A DNA stretch of 64,000 bases from CAVPEW01 sp963703565 (GTDB lineage Bacteria; Actinomycetota; Acidimicrobiia; Acidimicrobiales; VFJN01), in NCBI GenBank assembly GCA_963703565.1, contig CAVPEW010000018.1, positions 65,012-129,011 on the forward strand. Reading direction: 5' to 3'. Below, in pieces: positions 17,087-27,033 of this stretch (position 1 is the stretch's first letter; each line of letters opens with the position of its first letter). Under the pieces are notes generated by a model. The model was not told the origin of the DNA and did no database searches. It saw nothing but the letters and a program-made list of their open reading frames with translations. The position numbers were made by a program, and so were the translations under genes.

Positions 17087-18757
17087 GTGTCCGCTCCCGT
17101 CACCATCAGCTACCTGGGTGGCCTCGGCGAGATCGGCCGCAACTGCATGGTTCTCGAGTGCGAGGGCCAGCTCCTGTTGGTCGACTGCGGGCTGATGTTC
17201 CCCGATCTCGACATGCTCGGGATCGACCTGGTGCTACCCGACTTCACGTTCCTGCGCGAGAACGCCGAGCGGATAGTTGGCTGCGTCGCCACCCACGGCC
17301 ACGAGGACCACGTGGGCGGGCTGGCCTTCGTGCTGCGCGAGCTCTCGTTCCCGATCTACGGATCGGCGCTCACGCTGGGCCTCGCCCGGGGACGGATCGA
17401 GGAGGCGGGCCTCCTCGATCGCACCGAGCTCGTCGCTGTGCGCGACGGCGAACGGCGACGAATCGGGCCCTTCGACGTCGAGTTCATCCCCGTCACCCAC
17501 TCGGTCCCCCACGGCTTCGCCACGGCGTTCCACACCCCCCAGGGGGTGATCGTGCACTCCGGTGACCTGAAGCTGGATCTGACCCCGGTCGACGGCCGCC
17601 TCACCGACCTCGCCCGGATGGGTGCGCTGGGGGCGGGCGAGGGCGTCCGGCTCTACATGGGCGACTCCACCAACGCGGACGAGGCGGGGCACTCGCGCAG
17701 CGAGCGTTCGGTGGGCCAGGCGCTCTACGACCTGTTCCACCGCCACGAGGGGCGCCGCATCGTCACCGCCTGCTTCGCGAGTCACCTGCACCGCGTCCAG
17801 CAGATCGCCGACGCGGCGGTGGCGCAGGGACGCAAGGTGGCCACGATCGGAATGTCGATGCGCAAGAACGTGCGCCTGGCCCGCGAGATGGGCCTGCTGA
17901 GCATCCCGGACTCTGCGCTGGTCGACATCGAGGACATCGACGCCTACGAGCCGGGTCAGCTCTGCATCGTGTGCACGGGCAGCCAGGGCGAGCCGATGTC
18001 AGCGCTCGCCCTGATGGCCAACAAGGAGAACCGTTGGCTCGAGGTGGGTGAGAGCGACACGGTGATCCTGTCCTCGCACCCCATCCCGGGCAACGAGATG
18101 AACGTGTCCAAGGTGATCGACGGCTTGGTGCGCCTCGGCGCGGACGTCGTGCACTCGGGCATCGAGGACGTCCACGCCACGGGCCACGCCAAGCAGGAGG
18201 AGCTCAAGACACTGTTGTCGATCCTGCGGCCGGAGTGGTTCGTGCCCGTTCACGGCGAGTACCGCCACCTCGTGGGCCATGCCCGCCTGGCGCACACGAT
18301 GGGGGTGGCTGCCGATCACGTCCTGGTCTGCGAGGACGGCGACCAGATCACCATCGACGACGACGGCGTCCACCGCAGCGGTCGCGTCCCGGCGGGGTAC
18401 CTCTACGTCGACGGGATCGTCGGAGACGTCGGCCGAGGCGTGTTGCGCGACCGCCGGGTGCTGGCCGAAGAGGGCGTGGTCGTCGTCGTGGTCGGGATCG
18501 ACGTCGAGGCCGGCACCATCCTCAGCGGGCCGGAGGTGATCACACGCGGGTGGGTCTACGCACCGGAGGCCGAGCCCCTCCTGACGGAGTGCTCCGAGGT
18601 GGTCCGGGCGGCGGTGGGCGAGGCGATCGCCGACGCCGGGGGCGCGAGCGTGGACATCGAGACCATCCAACGCTGCGTTCGCCGGGCGGCGGGTCGCTTC
18701 GTCAGCGAGCGCACGCGCCGCCGGCCCATGATCGTGCCGGTGGTCATGGAGGCCTGA
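17087..18757 (+). CDS. rnj: Ribonuclease J
   Basis: 556 residues, a metallo-beta-lactamase/beta-CASP RNase with endo- and 5'-3' exonuclease activity in mRNA decay and rRNA maturation. The zinc motif HGHEDH lies at residues 70-75. Other features are THSVPHG, HSGDLKLDLTP, MGDSTNADEAGHSRSE, and the beta-CASP/C-terminal region (GSQGEPMSALALMANKE, HASGHAKQEEL-like HATGHAKQEEL, PVHGEYRHL). GTG 17087 is one base after dapA's stop and implies co-translation. It works on the same substrates as pnp, also encoded here. Confidence 0.95.
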   Translation: MSAPVTISYLGGLGEIGRNCMVLECEGQLLLVDCGLMFPDLDMLGIDLVLPDFTFLRENAERIVGCVATHGHEDHVGGLAFVLRELSFPIYGSALTLGLARGRIEEAGLLDRTELVAVRDGERRRIGPFDVEFIPVTHSVPHGFATAFHTPQGVIVHSGDLKLDLTPVDGRLTDLARMGALGAGEGVRLYMGDSTNADEAGHSRSERSVGQALYDLFHRHEGRRIVTACFASHLHRVQQIADAAVAQGRKVATIGMSMRKNVRLAREMGLLSIPDSALVDIEDIDAYEPGQLCIVCTGSQGEPMSALALMANKENRWLEVGESDTVILSSHPIPGNEMNVSKVIDGLVRLGADVVHSGIEDVHATGHAKQEELKTLLSILRPEWFVPVHGEYRHLVGHARLAHTMGVAADHVLVCEDGDQITIDDDGVHRSGRVPAGYLYVDGIVGDVGRGVLRDRRVLAEEGVVVVVVGIDVEAGTILSGPEVITRGWVYAPEAEPLLTECSEVVRAAVGEAIADAGGASVDIETIQRCVRRAAGRFVSERTRRRPMIVPVVMEA

Positions 18758-18781
18758 GAGCCTCGGTCTGCGGAGCCCGCT

Positions 18782-19594
18782 GTGCCCGAGCTGCCCGAGG
18801 TGGAGAGCGTGCGCCGACAGTTGGCGCCGCTGATCGTGGGCCGCACCGTGGCGGACGGATGGGGTCACCCGTCGCCGAAGTTCGCCGAGGCCCCGCTCGC
18901 CGTGGGCGGGACCTTCGCCGGGCTGTCCCGGAGGGGCAAGTACCTGCTGGCTGCCTTGTCGGGCGCGCGCGGCGAGCGTGAGATGGTCGTCCATCTGGGC
19001 ATGACGGGCCAGCTCCGGGTCCGCCCGCCCGGGCCCGTGGACCACTACGTGCGGGCCTGGTGGCAGCTCGACGACGGGGCCGTGCTCGAGCTGCGCGACG
19101 TACGCCGCTTCGGCCGCGTGGCGGTGGTCGACCCAGGTGATCACGCCCGGCTGCCCACCCTGGCCGCCCAGGGTCCCGAGCCATGGGACCCGGTCCTCGA
19201 CCAGGGCGGGTTGTGGCGGGCGCTGAGGTCAAGCCGCGCCCGGGTCAAGACACAGCTGCTGTCGCAGCGCCCCCTGGCGGGGATCGGCAACATCTACGCC
19301 GACGAGGGGCTGTGGCGGGCCCAGGTGCACCCCGGTCGCCGCCGTGTCTCTCGGGCCCAGGCCGATGCCCTGCTCGCCGGGCTGCGCGGAGCGCTCGAGC
19401 TGGGGCTCGCGAACGGCGGCACCACCCTGCGCGACTACCGGACCCCCGACGGTGCCCCCGGACGCAACCAGGATGCTCTCGACTGCTACGGCCGCGCCGG
19501 CAGTCCCTGCCGACGCTGCGGCAGCACTCTCGCTCGGGCCGTCTACGACGGTCGTGCCACCACCTTCTGCCCCGGCTGCCAACCCCGCGGATGA
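18782..19594 (+). CDS. mutM: Formamidopyrimidine-DNA glycosylase (MutM/Fpg family)
   Basis: 270 residues. Mature N-terminus PELPEVESVRRQL carries the catalytic Pro2 and Glu3; Lys in SRRGKYLLA is the conserved DNA-phosphate contact. The H2TH region includes LLSQRPLAGIGNIYADEGLWRA. The C-terminal zinc finger has CYGRAGSPCRRC followed by CPGC. It removes 8-oxoguanine and formamidopyrimidines from DNA. The TLRDYRTPDGAPGRNQ stretch is the 8-oxoG capping-loop region. GTG 18782 gives the obligatory Met-Pro-Glu start. It follows rnj by 24 bases, likely in one transcript. Confidence 0.93.
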   Translation: MPELPEVESVRRQLAPLIVGRTVADGWGHPSPKFAEAPLAVGGTFAGLSRRGKYLLAALSGARGEREMVVHLGMTGQLRVRPPGPVDHYVRAWWQLDDGAVLELRDVRRFGRVAVVDPGDHARLPTLAAQGPEPWDPVLDQGGLWRALRSSRARVKTQLLSQRPLAGIGNIYADEGLWRAQVHPGRRRVSRAQADALLAGLRGALELGLANGGTTLRDYRTPDGAPGRNQDALDCYGRAGSPCRRCGSTLARAVYDGRATTFCPGCQPRG

Positions 19595-19661
19595 AGGGCC
19601 GTGCCATGGGGGTGCAGTTCCCCCTGTGGCGAATGGGGCCACTGGTAAGGTTGGGGCCACC

Positions 19662-22091
19662 GTGGCCACCACCCAGCGCGCCCGGAGCACGACCCGGCGC
19701 TCACCGTCGACCGGTCGCAGCCGTCGCCCACCGCCGCGGCCCCCCTGGCACCGCCGGGCCGCGGCAATGGTCGGGCGCGCCCTGGACGGCCATCGCGACG
19801 AGGTCGCGGGGCTGGCCTGCATCGGCGTCGGGCTCGTGGTGGGCCTCGGTGCGTACGCCGACCGGGCCGGCCCCGCCGGACGTCTGGCCGCTGACCTGGT
19901 CGGCGCCCTGCTGGGCCGGGGCCGGCTCGTGGTGCCCGTCGCCCTGGTCGCGGCCGGGGTGCTTCTCGTGGCCGGACCGCCGGGTGAGCACTCGGTCGAC
20001 CCGCCCGACCCGTCCGGAGCCTCCGTGCCCGACGCTCCCCGATCCCGCTACGCGAACGTCTGGGTCGGGGGGCTGGCCGTGGCGCTGGCCGCGCTCGGCC
20101 TGGCCCACCTCGCCGGCGGACGACCCGCCCTCGACGGTCCCGTCGACGACCTCGCCCGTGCCGGCGGCCTGGCAGGCCTCGCGATCGCCGGGCCCCTGGC
20201 GGCAGCGCTGGCTCCCGTGGGGGCCGGTTTGGTGCTGGCCGCGGTGGCACTGGCCGGGCTGGTCGTGCTGACGCAGGTGTCGGTGAGAGCCGCAGCCGAT
20301 CGAGCCGCCGCCGGGCTCCGCCCCACGACCGCTGTCGTGCGCTCCTGGGCGTCGAGGCTGTTCATGCTCGGTTCGGATGTCGCTGCCGACCCCGACGTGA
20401 CGATCGGTTCCGGCGTGGTGCCCGTGCTCTACGACCAGGACGCCGTCGTCGATCCAGGCGCGGACGACGCCGAGGCCCCGGACAAGGCGACGGGCACCGG
20501 CACGGACTCGCGCCGACGCCGCGGCCGTGCCGGGCGCTTCGAGGCTGCGGAGGGAGACGGCGATGCCGACGAGGAGACCGCCTCGGGCCAACTCGCCATC
20601 GACCTGGGGCCCGCCGCCGCCGGTGCCCGCTGGACGCTCCCACCCGCCGGACTCCTCGCACGTAGCGCTGCGCAGTCCGTGGACACCGAGGCCGTCGGGG
20701 AGGCCGGTCGCACCCTCGAACGGGCCCTGGCCCAGCACGGGGTCGAGACCCGCCTGGTGGGCATGGTCGTGGGTCCGTCGGTGACGCGCTTCGAGCTCGA
20801 GTTGGCCCCCGGTGTGAAGGTCAACCGGGTCACCAGCCTCAACCGTGACATCGCCTACGCCATGGCGTCGCCCGACGTGCGGATCCTGGCGCCGATCCCC
20901 GGCCGCCAGGCCATCGGGGTCGAGGTTCCCAACGTCGATCGCCGGGTCGTGGCGCTGGGCGACATCCTCGCCTCGCCCGAGGCGCGCCGCGCGTCGCACC
21001 CCCTCGAGGTCGCCATCGGGCGCGACATCAACGGCAAGCCGGTCCTGTTGAACCTCGCGCAGATGCCCCACATCCTCATCGCCGGTGCCACGGGGGCGGG
21101 CAAGTCGAGCTGCATCAACTCGCTTCTGACGTCGATCCTGATGCGTTCGACCCCCGAGCAGGTGCGACTGATCCTGGTGGACCCCAAGCGGGTGGAGATG
21201 GGCCAGTACGACCGGCTCCCGCACCTGCTCACCCAGGTGGTCACCAACCCCAAGAAGGCGGCCAACGCCCTGGCCTGGGCGGTGCGGGAGATGGACCGCC
21301 GCTACGAGCTGCTCGCGGAGGTCGGCTTCCGCGACATCGGCGGGTACAACGCGGCGTGGGACCGTGGGGAGCTGGTGGCCGAGCCCGGCTCGGATCGCGC
21401 CTACCCGAGGTTGCCGTTCATCCTGGTGGTGATCGACGAGCTGGCCGACCTCATGCTGGTGGCGGCGCGCGACGTCGAGGAGTCGATCTCACGCATCGCC
21501 GCCCTCGCCCGGGCCGTCGGGATCCACCTGGTGATAGCCACCCAGAGGCCGTCCGTCAACGTGATCACCGGTGTCATCAAGGCGAACATCCCGGCCCGGT
21601 TGGCCTTTGCGGTCTCGTCGCTCACCGACAGCCGGGTGATCCTCGACCAGGCCGGAGCGGAACGCCTGATCGGCAAGGGCGACATGCTCCTGCTCGGCCC
21701 GGCGTCCTCGGCGCCGGCCCGCATCCAGGGGTGCTGGGTCGACGAGACCGAGGTCCGCAAGGTGGCCGCGGCGTGGAAGCGCCAGGCGCGCGAGGTCGCC
21801 TACGTAGACGATGTCCAGGGGGGCGGCGACGCCGCGGAGGGCGGCGACGCTCCGGCGGGGGCGCCCGGCGACGACGACGAGTTGCTGCTCGTGGCCCGCG
21901 AGCTCGTCGTGCGCTCCCAGCTCGGGTCGACCTCGATGCTGCAGCGCAAGCTCAAGGTCGGCTTCGCTCGCGCCGGCCGCCTCATGGACCTCCTCGAGCA
22001 GCACGGCGTGGTCGGGCCCTCCGAGGGGTCCAAGGCCCGCTCGGTGCTCATGAGCGTCGACGAGCTCGAGGCGCTCTCCGAGCGGAGCTGA
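19662..22091 (+). CDS. ftsK: DNA translocase FtsK/SpoIIIE family
   Basis: 809 residues. The basic N-terminus is followed by about four membrane helices (to about residue 215), a charged linker rich in Asp/Arg, then the motor: Walker A GATGAGKSSC (about 475-484), Walker B ILVVIDELADLM, and TQRPSVNVITGVIKANIPARLAFAV. The C-terminal gamma domain (LLLVARELVVRSQLGSTSMLQRKLKVG) binds KOPS-like sequences and activates XerCD at dif. It pumps chromosome termini across the closing septum. GTG 19662 is ten bases after TAAGGT (19646-19651); the longer upstream open frame overlaps mutM and is rejected. Confidence 0.95.
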   Translation: MATTQRARSTTRRSPSTGRSRRPPPRPPWHRRAAAMVGRALDGHRDEVAGLACIGVGLVVGLGAYADRAGPAGRLAADLVGALLGRGRLVVPVALVAAGVLLVAGPPGEHSVDPPDPSGASVPDAPRSRYANVWVGGLAVALAALGLAHLAGGRPALDGPVDDLARAGGLAGLAIAGPLAAALAPVGAGLVLAAVALAGLVVLTQVSVRAAADRAAAGLRPTTAVVRSWASRLFMLGSDVAADPDVTIGSGVVPVLYDQDAVVDPGADDAEAPDKATGTGTDSRRRRGRAGRFEAAEGDGDADEETASGQLAIDLGPAAAGARWTLPPAGLLARSAAQSVDTEAVGEAGRTLERALAQHGVETRLVGMVVGPSVTRFELELAPGVKVNRVTSLNRDIAYAMASPDVRILAPIPGRQAIGVEVPNVDRRVVALGDILASPEARRASHPLEVAIGRDINGKPVLLNLAQMPHILIAGATGAGKSSCINSLLTSILMRSTPEQVRLILVDPKRVEMGQYDRLPHLLTQVVTNPKKAANALAWAVREMDRRYELLAEVGFRDIGGYNAAWDRGELVAEPGSDRAYPRLPFILVVIDELADLMLVAARDVEESISRIAALARAVGIHLVIATQRPSVNVITGVIKANIPARLAFAVSSLTDSRVILDQAGAERLIGKGDMLLLGPASSAPARIQGCWVDETEVRKVAAAWKRQAREVAYVDDVQGGGDAAEGGDAPAGAPGDDDELLLVARELVVRSQLGSTSMLQRKLKVGFARAGRLMDLLEQHGVVGPSEGSKARSVLMSVDELEALSERS

Positions 22092-22181
22092 GCCGCCCGA
22101 CGCCCGCGCCAGGGTGGTGACCCACTCCCACGGGGATGCATCGGACCGGCTGCGCGCCGGACCGGCGCTACGGTCGCCCCG

Positions 22182-23618
22182 ATGATCGAGCTCGCCACCG
22201 AAGCGGTCGACGCCGCAGTCGCCGCCGGTGCCCGGTACGCGGACGCCCGGGCGATGGTTGTGCGCAAGGAGTCGATGGCGGCGCGCAACGGCGTAGTGGA
22301 GCAACTCGTCCAGACCGAGACCGCAGGGATCGGAGTGCGGGCGCTGGTAGGCGACGCCTGGGGCTTCGCCGCCACCTTCGAGCCCTCGGCGCGCCGGGCC
22401 GCAGCGGTGGGGCGAGAAGCCGTGTCGGTGGCTCTCGCCTCGGGCCGGGTGCCCGGCGGGCCGGTCCGGCTGGCCCCGGCCCCTGTGGTGGTCGACGACT
22501 GGTCCAGCACATGGGTCCGCCACCCGCTCGACGACGTGTCGTTGGGCGAGAAGGGCGACCTGCTGGTCGCGACGACGGGGATCCTCGTGGACGCCGGCGT
22601 GGAGCTCGCCGGTGCCGAGTACCAGGTGTGGGACACCGAGAAGTGGTTCGCGTCGAGCGAGGGCAGCCGGATCGCCCAGCGGATCGTGGAGTGCGGGGCG
22701 GGCATGGAGGCGACCGTGCTCGGCCAGGGCGAGAGTCAGCGGCGCTCGTATCCGGGGGTGCGCGGTCAGTACGGCACGGCGGGCTGGGAGCTGGTCGAGG
22801 GCCTCGACCTGGTTGGCCACGCCCCGCTGATCGCCGATCAGGCCCTGGCGCTGCGCGGAGCCCCCCAGTGCCCTTCGGGTACCACGACCCTGGTGCTCGG
22901 AGCGGATCAGATGGCGTTGCAGCTGCACGAGTCGGTCGGCCACGCCGTCGAGCTCGACCGGATCCTGGGCTGGGAGGCGGCCTTCGCCGGCACGTCGTGG
23001 CTCGACCCCGCCGGCTTGGGGTCGTTGCGCTTCGGCAGCGAGCTCATGGTCGTCACCGCCGACGCGACGCTCCCGGGGGCACTCGGCAGCTTCGGCTACG
23101 ACGACGAGGGCGTCGCCGCCGCGGCGGTCGACATCGTGCGCGACGGGCGATGGGTAGGTGTGCTGTCGGGGCGCGACTCGGCCCCGGCGGTCGGACTTGC
23201 CTCGGGTGGCATGGTGCGGGCCGACGGCCCCGCCCGGCTGCCGATGGTGCGGATGACCAACGTCGGCCTGTTGCCAGGCGACTCGTCGCTCGCAGAGATG
23301 ATCGCCGGGGTCGAGCGTGGCATCTACATGGAGACCAACCGGTCCTGGTCGATCGACGATCGCCGTCGGAACTTCCAGTTCGGGTGTGAGATCGGCTGGG
23401 AGATCGTCGACGGGGCTCTCGGGCGGATGGTCCGCAACCCCAGCTACACCGGCATCGGCCCGACGTTCTGGGCGTCCATGGACGCCGTGGGCGGGGTCGA
23501 CGAGTGGCAGGTGTTCGGAGTGCCCCACTGCGGCAAGGGCCAGCCCCTCCAGGTCGGTCACACCGGCCACCACTGCGCACCGGCCCGCTTCCGCGACGTG
23601 CGGGTCGGGGTGCGGTGA
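22182..23618 (+). CDS. tldD: TldD-type metalloprotease subunit
   Basis: 478 residues. The family zinc motif HESVGH is at 249-254 (LQLHESVGHAVELDRILG), with the downstream Gly-rich and Asn-Arg-Ser-Trp region MTNVGLLPGDSSLAEMI..NRSWSIDDRRRNFQFG. In other bacteria TldD/TldE heterodimers degrade unfolded peptides and mature microcin B17 and CcdA. ATG 22182 follows TACGGT (22169-22174) by seven bases with no Shine-Dalgarno, so the mRNA is probably leaderless. Its stop overlaps the start of the partner tldE. No ribosomally made peptide precursor is visible nearby. Confidence 0.92.
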   Translation: MIELATEAVDAAVAAGARYADARAMVVRKESMAARNGVVEQLVQTETAGIGVRALVGDAWGFAATFEPSARRAAAVGREAVSVALASGRVPGGPVRLAPAPVVVDDWSSTWVRHPLDDVSLGEKGDLLVATTGILVDAGVELAGAEYQVWDTEKWFASSEGSRIAQRIVECGAGMEATVLGQGESQRRSYPGVRGQYGTAGWELVEGLDLVGHAPLIADQALALRGAPQCPSGTTTLVLGADQMALQLHESVGHAVELDRILGWEAAFAGTSWLDPAGLGSLRFGSELMVVTADATLPGALGSFGYDDEGVAAAAVDIVRDGRWVGVLSGRDSAPAVGLASGGMVRADGPARLPMVRMTNVGLLPGDSSLAEMIAGVERGIYMETNRSWSIDDRRRNFQFGCEIGWEIVDGALGRMVRNPSYTGIGPTFWASMDAVGGVDEWQVFGVPHCGKGQPLQVGHTGHHCAPARFRDVRVGVR

Positions 23619-25018
23619 GCGGCGTGGGTCTCGGCGAGGCCGGCCGCGACCCGGCGGCGGTGGCGGAGCGCTGCGCGGAGATCGTGTTGGACCACGTCGC
23701 CACCGCGACCCGCCGTCCCGGCGCGTCCGAGGAGGTGGAGGCGCTGGTGTCCGCCACCGCCGGCGTGTCCGCGCTGACCCGCTTCGCCAACCGAGCCGTG
23801 CACCAGCACGTGACCGAGGAGCACGTAGAGGTCACGTTGACCATCGCAGTGGGCGGACGGGTCGCCCAGGCTGCCACGACCCGCACCGAGCCCGTGGCGC
23901 TGGCCTCTCTCGTCGAACGGGCCCGCGCCGCGGTCGATCTCGTGCCCCCCGATCCCGATCACCCGGGCATGGCTCCGCCGGCGACCCTGCTGCCGGTCGA
24001 GCACCACGACCCGGCCACGGCGGCCGCGGGGCCGGAACGCAGGGTGGCGTTGGTGGCCGCGTTCTTGGACGGCGTTGGTGGGCTCGACGCCGCCGGGTTC
24101 TGCTCGACCGACGCCGCGGTGACCGTGTTGGCCACCACGGCCGGGGCCGCGGTGCGCGGTGCCACGTCGAGGGCCCAGCTCGACGCCATCGCCCGAGCGG
24201 GCTCAGCTGGGGGTCATCCGGCCGACGGCTACGCGCAGGCGACCTCGGTCAGCATCGGCGACCTGGACGCGCCGGCCGTGGGCGCTCGGGCCGCGACCAA
24301 GGCCCGTGCGGCGCGTGACCCTGTGGCGCTGGCGCCGGGGGACTACGAGGTGGTGCTCGAGCCCAAGGCGGTGGCCGAGGCCCTGCTCTTTCCCGCCTAC
24401 CTGGGGTTCAACGGCAAGGCCCACGCCGAGGGGACGTCGTTCGTACGGCTCGGGGACCAGCAGTGGGACGAATCGATCGACATCGCCGACGACGCCACCG
24501 ACCCCCGGGCACTGGGCCTTGCCTTCGACGCGGAGGGCACCCCCAAGCGCCGGGTGGAGCTCGTGCGCGCCGGGCGTTCGGTCGGTCTGGTACACGACCG
24601 GCGCAGCGCCCGGCGGGCAGGGGTCGAGCCGACCGGGCATTCCGTGGGCAGCGCCTCGTTCGGTGCCTTCCCGTCCGACCTGTTCCTGGCATCCGGGTCA
24701 CTGGGCGTCGACGAGCTGGTGGCGGGGGTGGGCAGGGGCCTGCTCGTGACCGACCTCTGGTACAACCGCATCGTCGACCCCCGCACCCAGGTCGTGACGG
24801 GCCTGACCCGGAACGGGTTGTACCTCGTCGAGGACGGCGAGGTGGTGGCTCCGGTCGCCAACCTGCGCTTCACCCAGTCGATCGTCGGCGCCTTCGGGCC
24901 CGGGCGGGTGCGCTCGCTGGGAGACGACGCCCAACTCGTTCCCAACGAGGGTGGCGTCTTCCACGTGCCCTCGGTGCACCTCGCATCCTGGACGTTCACC
25001 GGCGACGCCAGGGGTTGA
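23615..25018 (+). CDS. tldE: TldE/PmbA-type partner subunit
   Basis: 467 residues, same superfamily as the preceding tldD but without the HExxxH zinc motif, as in TldE/PmbA, the inactive partner that shapes the active-site cleft. Typical features are SALTRFANRAVHQHVTEEHVEV near 50, the region KVVLEPKAVAEALLFPAYLGFN-like EVVLEPKAVAEAL, and the C-terminal VGRGLLVTDLWYNRIVDPRT followed by GLTRNGLYLVEDGE. GTG 23615 overlaps the tldD stop (GTGA), which argues for coupled translation of the heterodimer. Confidence 0.9.
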   Translation: MSGVGLGEAGRDPAAVAERCAEIVLDHVATATRRPGASEEVEALVSATAGVSALTRFANRAVHQHVTEEHVEVTLTIAVGGRVAQAATTRTEPVALASLVERARAAVDLVPPDPDHPGMAPPATLLPVEHHDPATAAAGPERRVALVAAFLDGVGGLDAAGFCSTDAAVTVLATTAGAAVRGATSRAQLDAIARAGSAGGHPADGYAQATSVSIGDLDAPAVGARAATKARAARDPVALAPGDYEVVLEPKAVAEALLFPAYLGFNGKAHAEGTSFVRLGDQQWDESIDIADDATDPRALGLAFDAEGTPKRRVELVRAGRSVGLVHDRRSARRAGVEPTGHSVGSASFGAFPSDLFLASGSLGVDELVAGVGRGLLVTDLWYNRIVDPRTQVVTGLTRNGLYLVEDGEVVAPVANLRFTQSIVGAFGPGRVRSLGDDAQLVPNEGGVFHVPSVHLASWTFTGDARG

Positions 25019-25120
25019 CCGCCAGGGCCGACGCCAGGGGCTGGCCCCCGGGTCGGATGCACATCACCCATGCGGCAGAGCGTTTCGGGTCATCACGACC
25101 CCCGCGGGTACCCTCGGTCG

Positions 25121-26455
25121 ATGCCCGGGGGTCGCCGCTTCTACCTGGAGACCCTCGGCTGCGCCAAGAACCAGGTCGATTCGGACAAGCTCACGGGAAC
25201 GCTGGTCGCCGACGGCTTCGAGCGATGCGCCGACCCGGCCGCCGCCGACCTCGTGGTGGTCAACACCTGCGCCTTCGTGGAGGAGGCTCGCCAGGAGTCG
25301 ATCGACACGGTGCTCTCCCTGGCCGGCCGCGCCGATGGTGCCCCACTGGTGGTCACCGGTTGCTTGGCCGAGCGCTACGGAGCAGAGCTGGCCGAGGCGC
25401 TCCCCGAGGTCGCCGCCGTCGCCGGGTTCGGGGTGCCGGTCACCCTCGGGCTCACGCGTGGCTCTTCGGCACGGTCGACGGCCGGGACGGAGCGCGCGGT
25501 GCCGGCGTTCGACCTGTTGGAGCTGCCACGCCCGCCGGCGAGCGCGCCGTGGGCCTACTTGAAGGTCGCCGAGGGGTGCGACCGGGCCTGCTCGTTCTGC
25601 GCCATCCCCTCGTTCCGGGGCCCGCAGCGCTCACGTCCGCTCGAGCGCATCCTGGCCGAGGTCGACTCGCTCGCAGCGTCGGGCATGCGCGAGGTGGTGC
25701 TCGTGGCCCAGGATCTGGCCAGCTACGGCCGCGACCAGGGGGTGGGGGAGAGGTCGCTGGTGGTGCTGACCCGCGCCGTGGCCGAGCGGGTCGACAGGGT
25801 GCGCCTCCTGTACCTGTATCCGTCCCAGCTCGACGCAGCCCTGGTGGACGCCGTGCTCGACACGGGGGTGCCCTACTTCGACTTGTCGCTGCAGCACGTG
25901 TCGGCACCGCTGCTGCGCCGGATGCGACGCTGGGGCGACGGCGACCGGTTCGCCCGGCGGATCGCCGACATCCGTGACCGTGCTCCCGAGGCGGCGTTCC
26001 GCTCGAACTTCATCATCGGCCATCCCGGTGAGACCGAGCGGGACCACGACCGCCTCCTGGCCTTCGTCGAGGAGGTCGGCCTCGACTGGTGCGGGTTCTT
26101 CGCCTACTCGGCAGAGGTCGGCACCCATGCAGCCACCCAGGACGGCGTGGTCCCCTCCGAGCTCGTCGCCGAGCGCCTCGCCGAGGTGGCCGCTGTGCAG
26201 GACGGGATCACCGCCCGCCGCCGGGACGCGCTGGTGGGGTCGAGGGCCGAGGTGCTCGTCGACGCTCCGGGCGTGGGCCGCAGCCACCGCGAGGCACCCG
26301 AGATGGACGGGATCGTCTCGCTGCCCGACGACCTCGCCGTCGGGTCGTTCGAGGAGGTGACGATCGCCGGGGCCTTCGGGCCCGACCTGGTGGGGTGGCC
26401 CGTCGGCCGCCCCGGGCCGGATCGGGTCCGGGTGGGTCTGGAGGGGCGACTGTGA
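25121..26455 (+). CDS. rimO: Ribosomal protein S12 methylthiotransferase RimO
   Basis: 444 residues. The N-terminal cluster-binding cysteines include Cys14 (TLGCAKNQVDSD) and VVNTCAFVEEAR; the radical-SAM triad is C153-C157-C160 (EGCDRACSFCAIPSFRGPQRSR). The C-terminal TRAM domain covers about 375-444. It adds a methylthio group to an aspartate of S12. SFRG rather than the VPXXRG of MiaB, plus the short TRAM, favours RimO; miaB itself is at 41480. ATG 25121 sits six bases after TACCCT (25109-25114): leaderless. It overlaps pgsA. Confidence 0.92.
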   Translation: MPGGRRFYLETLGCAKNQVDSDKLTGTLVADGFERCADPAAADLVVVNTCAFVEEARQESIDTVLSLAGRADGAPLVVTGCLAERYGAELAEALPEVAAVAGFGVPVTLGLTRGSSARSTAGTERAVPAFDLLELPRPPASAPWAYLKVAEGCDRACSFCAIPSFRGPQRSRPLERILAEVDSLAASGMREVVLVAQDLASYGRDQGVGERSLVVLTRAVAERVDRVRLLYLYPSQLDAALVDAVLDTGVPYFDLSLQHVSAPLLRRMRRWGDGDRFARRIADIRDRAPEAAFRSNFIIGHPGETERDHDRLLAFVEEVGLDWCGFFAYSAEVGTHAATQDGVVPSELVAERLAEVAAVQDGITARRRDALVGSRAEVLVDAPGVGRSHREAPEMDGIVSLPDDLAVGSFEEVTIAGAFGPDLVGWPVGRPGPDRVRVGLEGRL

Positions 26456-27033
26456 CCGCCCAGTTCGGTCCGTCCGCGCTCGCCACGCCCGCCAACGGCG
26501 TGACCGTGGCACGCATCGTGGTCACCGCCCCGCTGCTGGTGCTGATCCTCGACGCCTCCGCCACCTGGCCTGCGTTCACGCTGTGGACCGCTCTGGCGGT
26601 CACCGACGGGGTCGACGGCTACCTGGCCCGCCGCCACGGCTCGACGCGTTCGGGCGCCTTCCTCGACCCGTTGGCCGACAAGGTGCTCGTGCTTGGAGCC
26701 ATGGCGGCGCTTGTGTCCGCCGAGATGTTCTGGTGGTTGCCCGTGGCGCTGATCGCCGTGCGCGAGGTGGGCGTGCAGGCCCTGCGCTCGTACTGGGGGC
26801 GCCAGGGCCTGGCGATCCCGGCCCGCTCGTCGGCCAAGGCCAAGACCGTCGTGCAGGACCTGGCAGTCGGGCTGGCCCTGTTGCCCCCGGTGGACGAGAA
26901 CCTGCCTGCGCTGGCCTCTTCGGTCCTGTGGGTGTCGGTCGTGCTGACGCTGGTCTCGGGCGCCCAGTACGTGCTCGAGGGCCGGGCTGCCACCACCACC
27001 GGCGGAACCCGAGGCTCCGGGCTCCTGCGCTGA
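26452..27033 (+). CDS. pgsA: CDP-diacylglycerol--glycerol-3-phosphate 3-phosphatidyltransferase
   Basis: 193 residues with four to five membrane helices. The CDP-alcohol phosphotransferase signature D-G-x2-A-R-x8-G-x3-D-x3-D is complete in DGVDGYLARRHGSTRSGAFL followed by DPLAD. The ALRSYWGRQGLAIPARSSAKAKT segment after it is typical of the PgsA branch. It makes phosphatidylglycerophosphate in the membrane. GTG 26452 overlaps the rimO stop by four bases, and its own TGA overlaps the cinA ATG, so rimO-pgsA-cinA form one tightly coupled operon, a gene order common in actinobacteria and Firmicutes. Confidence 0.93.
   Translation: MTAQFGPSALATPANGVTVARIVVTAPLLVLILDASATWPAFTLWTALAVTDGVDGYLARRHGSTRSGAFLDPLADKVLVLGAMAALVSAEMFWWLPVALIAVREVGVQALRSYWGRQGLAIPARSSAKAKTVVQDLAVGLALLPPVDENLPALASSVLWVSVVLTLVSGAQYVLEGRAATTTGGTRGSGLLR

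Noticed and set aside
22182..25018. RiPP/microcin maturation locus around tldD-tldE
   Set aside because: No small precursor gene, cyclodehydratase or exporter is adjacent; neighbours are ftsK and rimO, so the pair is housekeeping.
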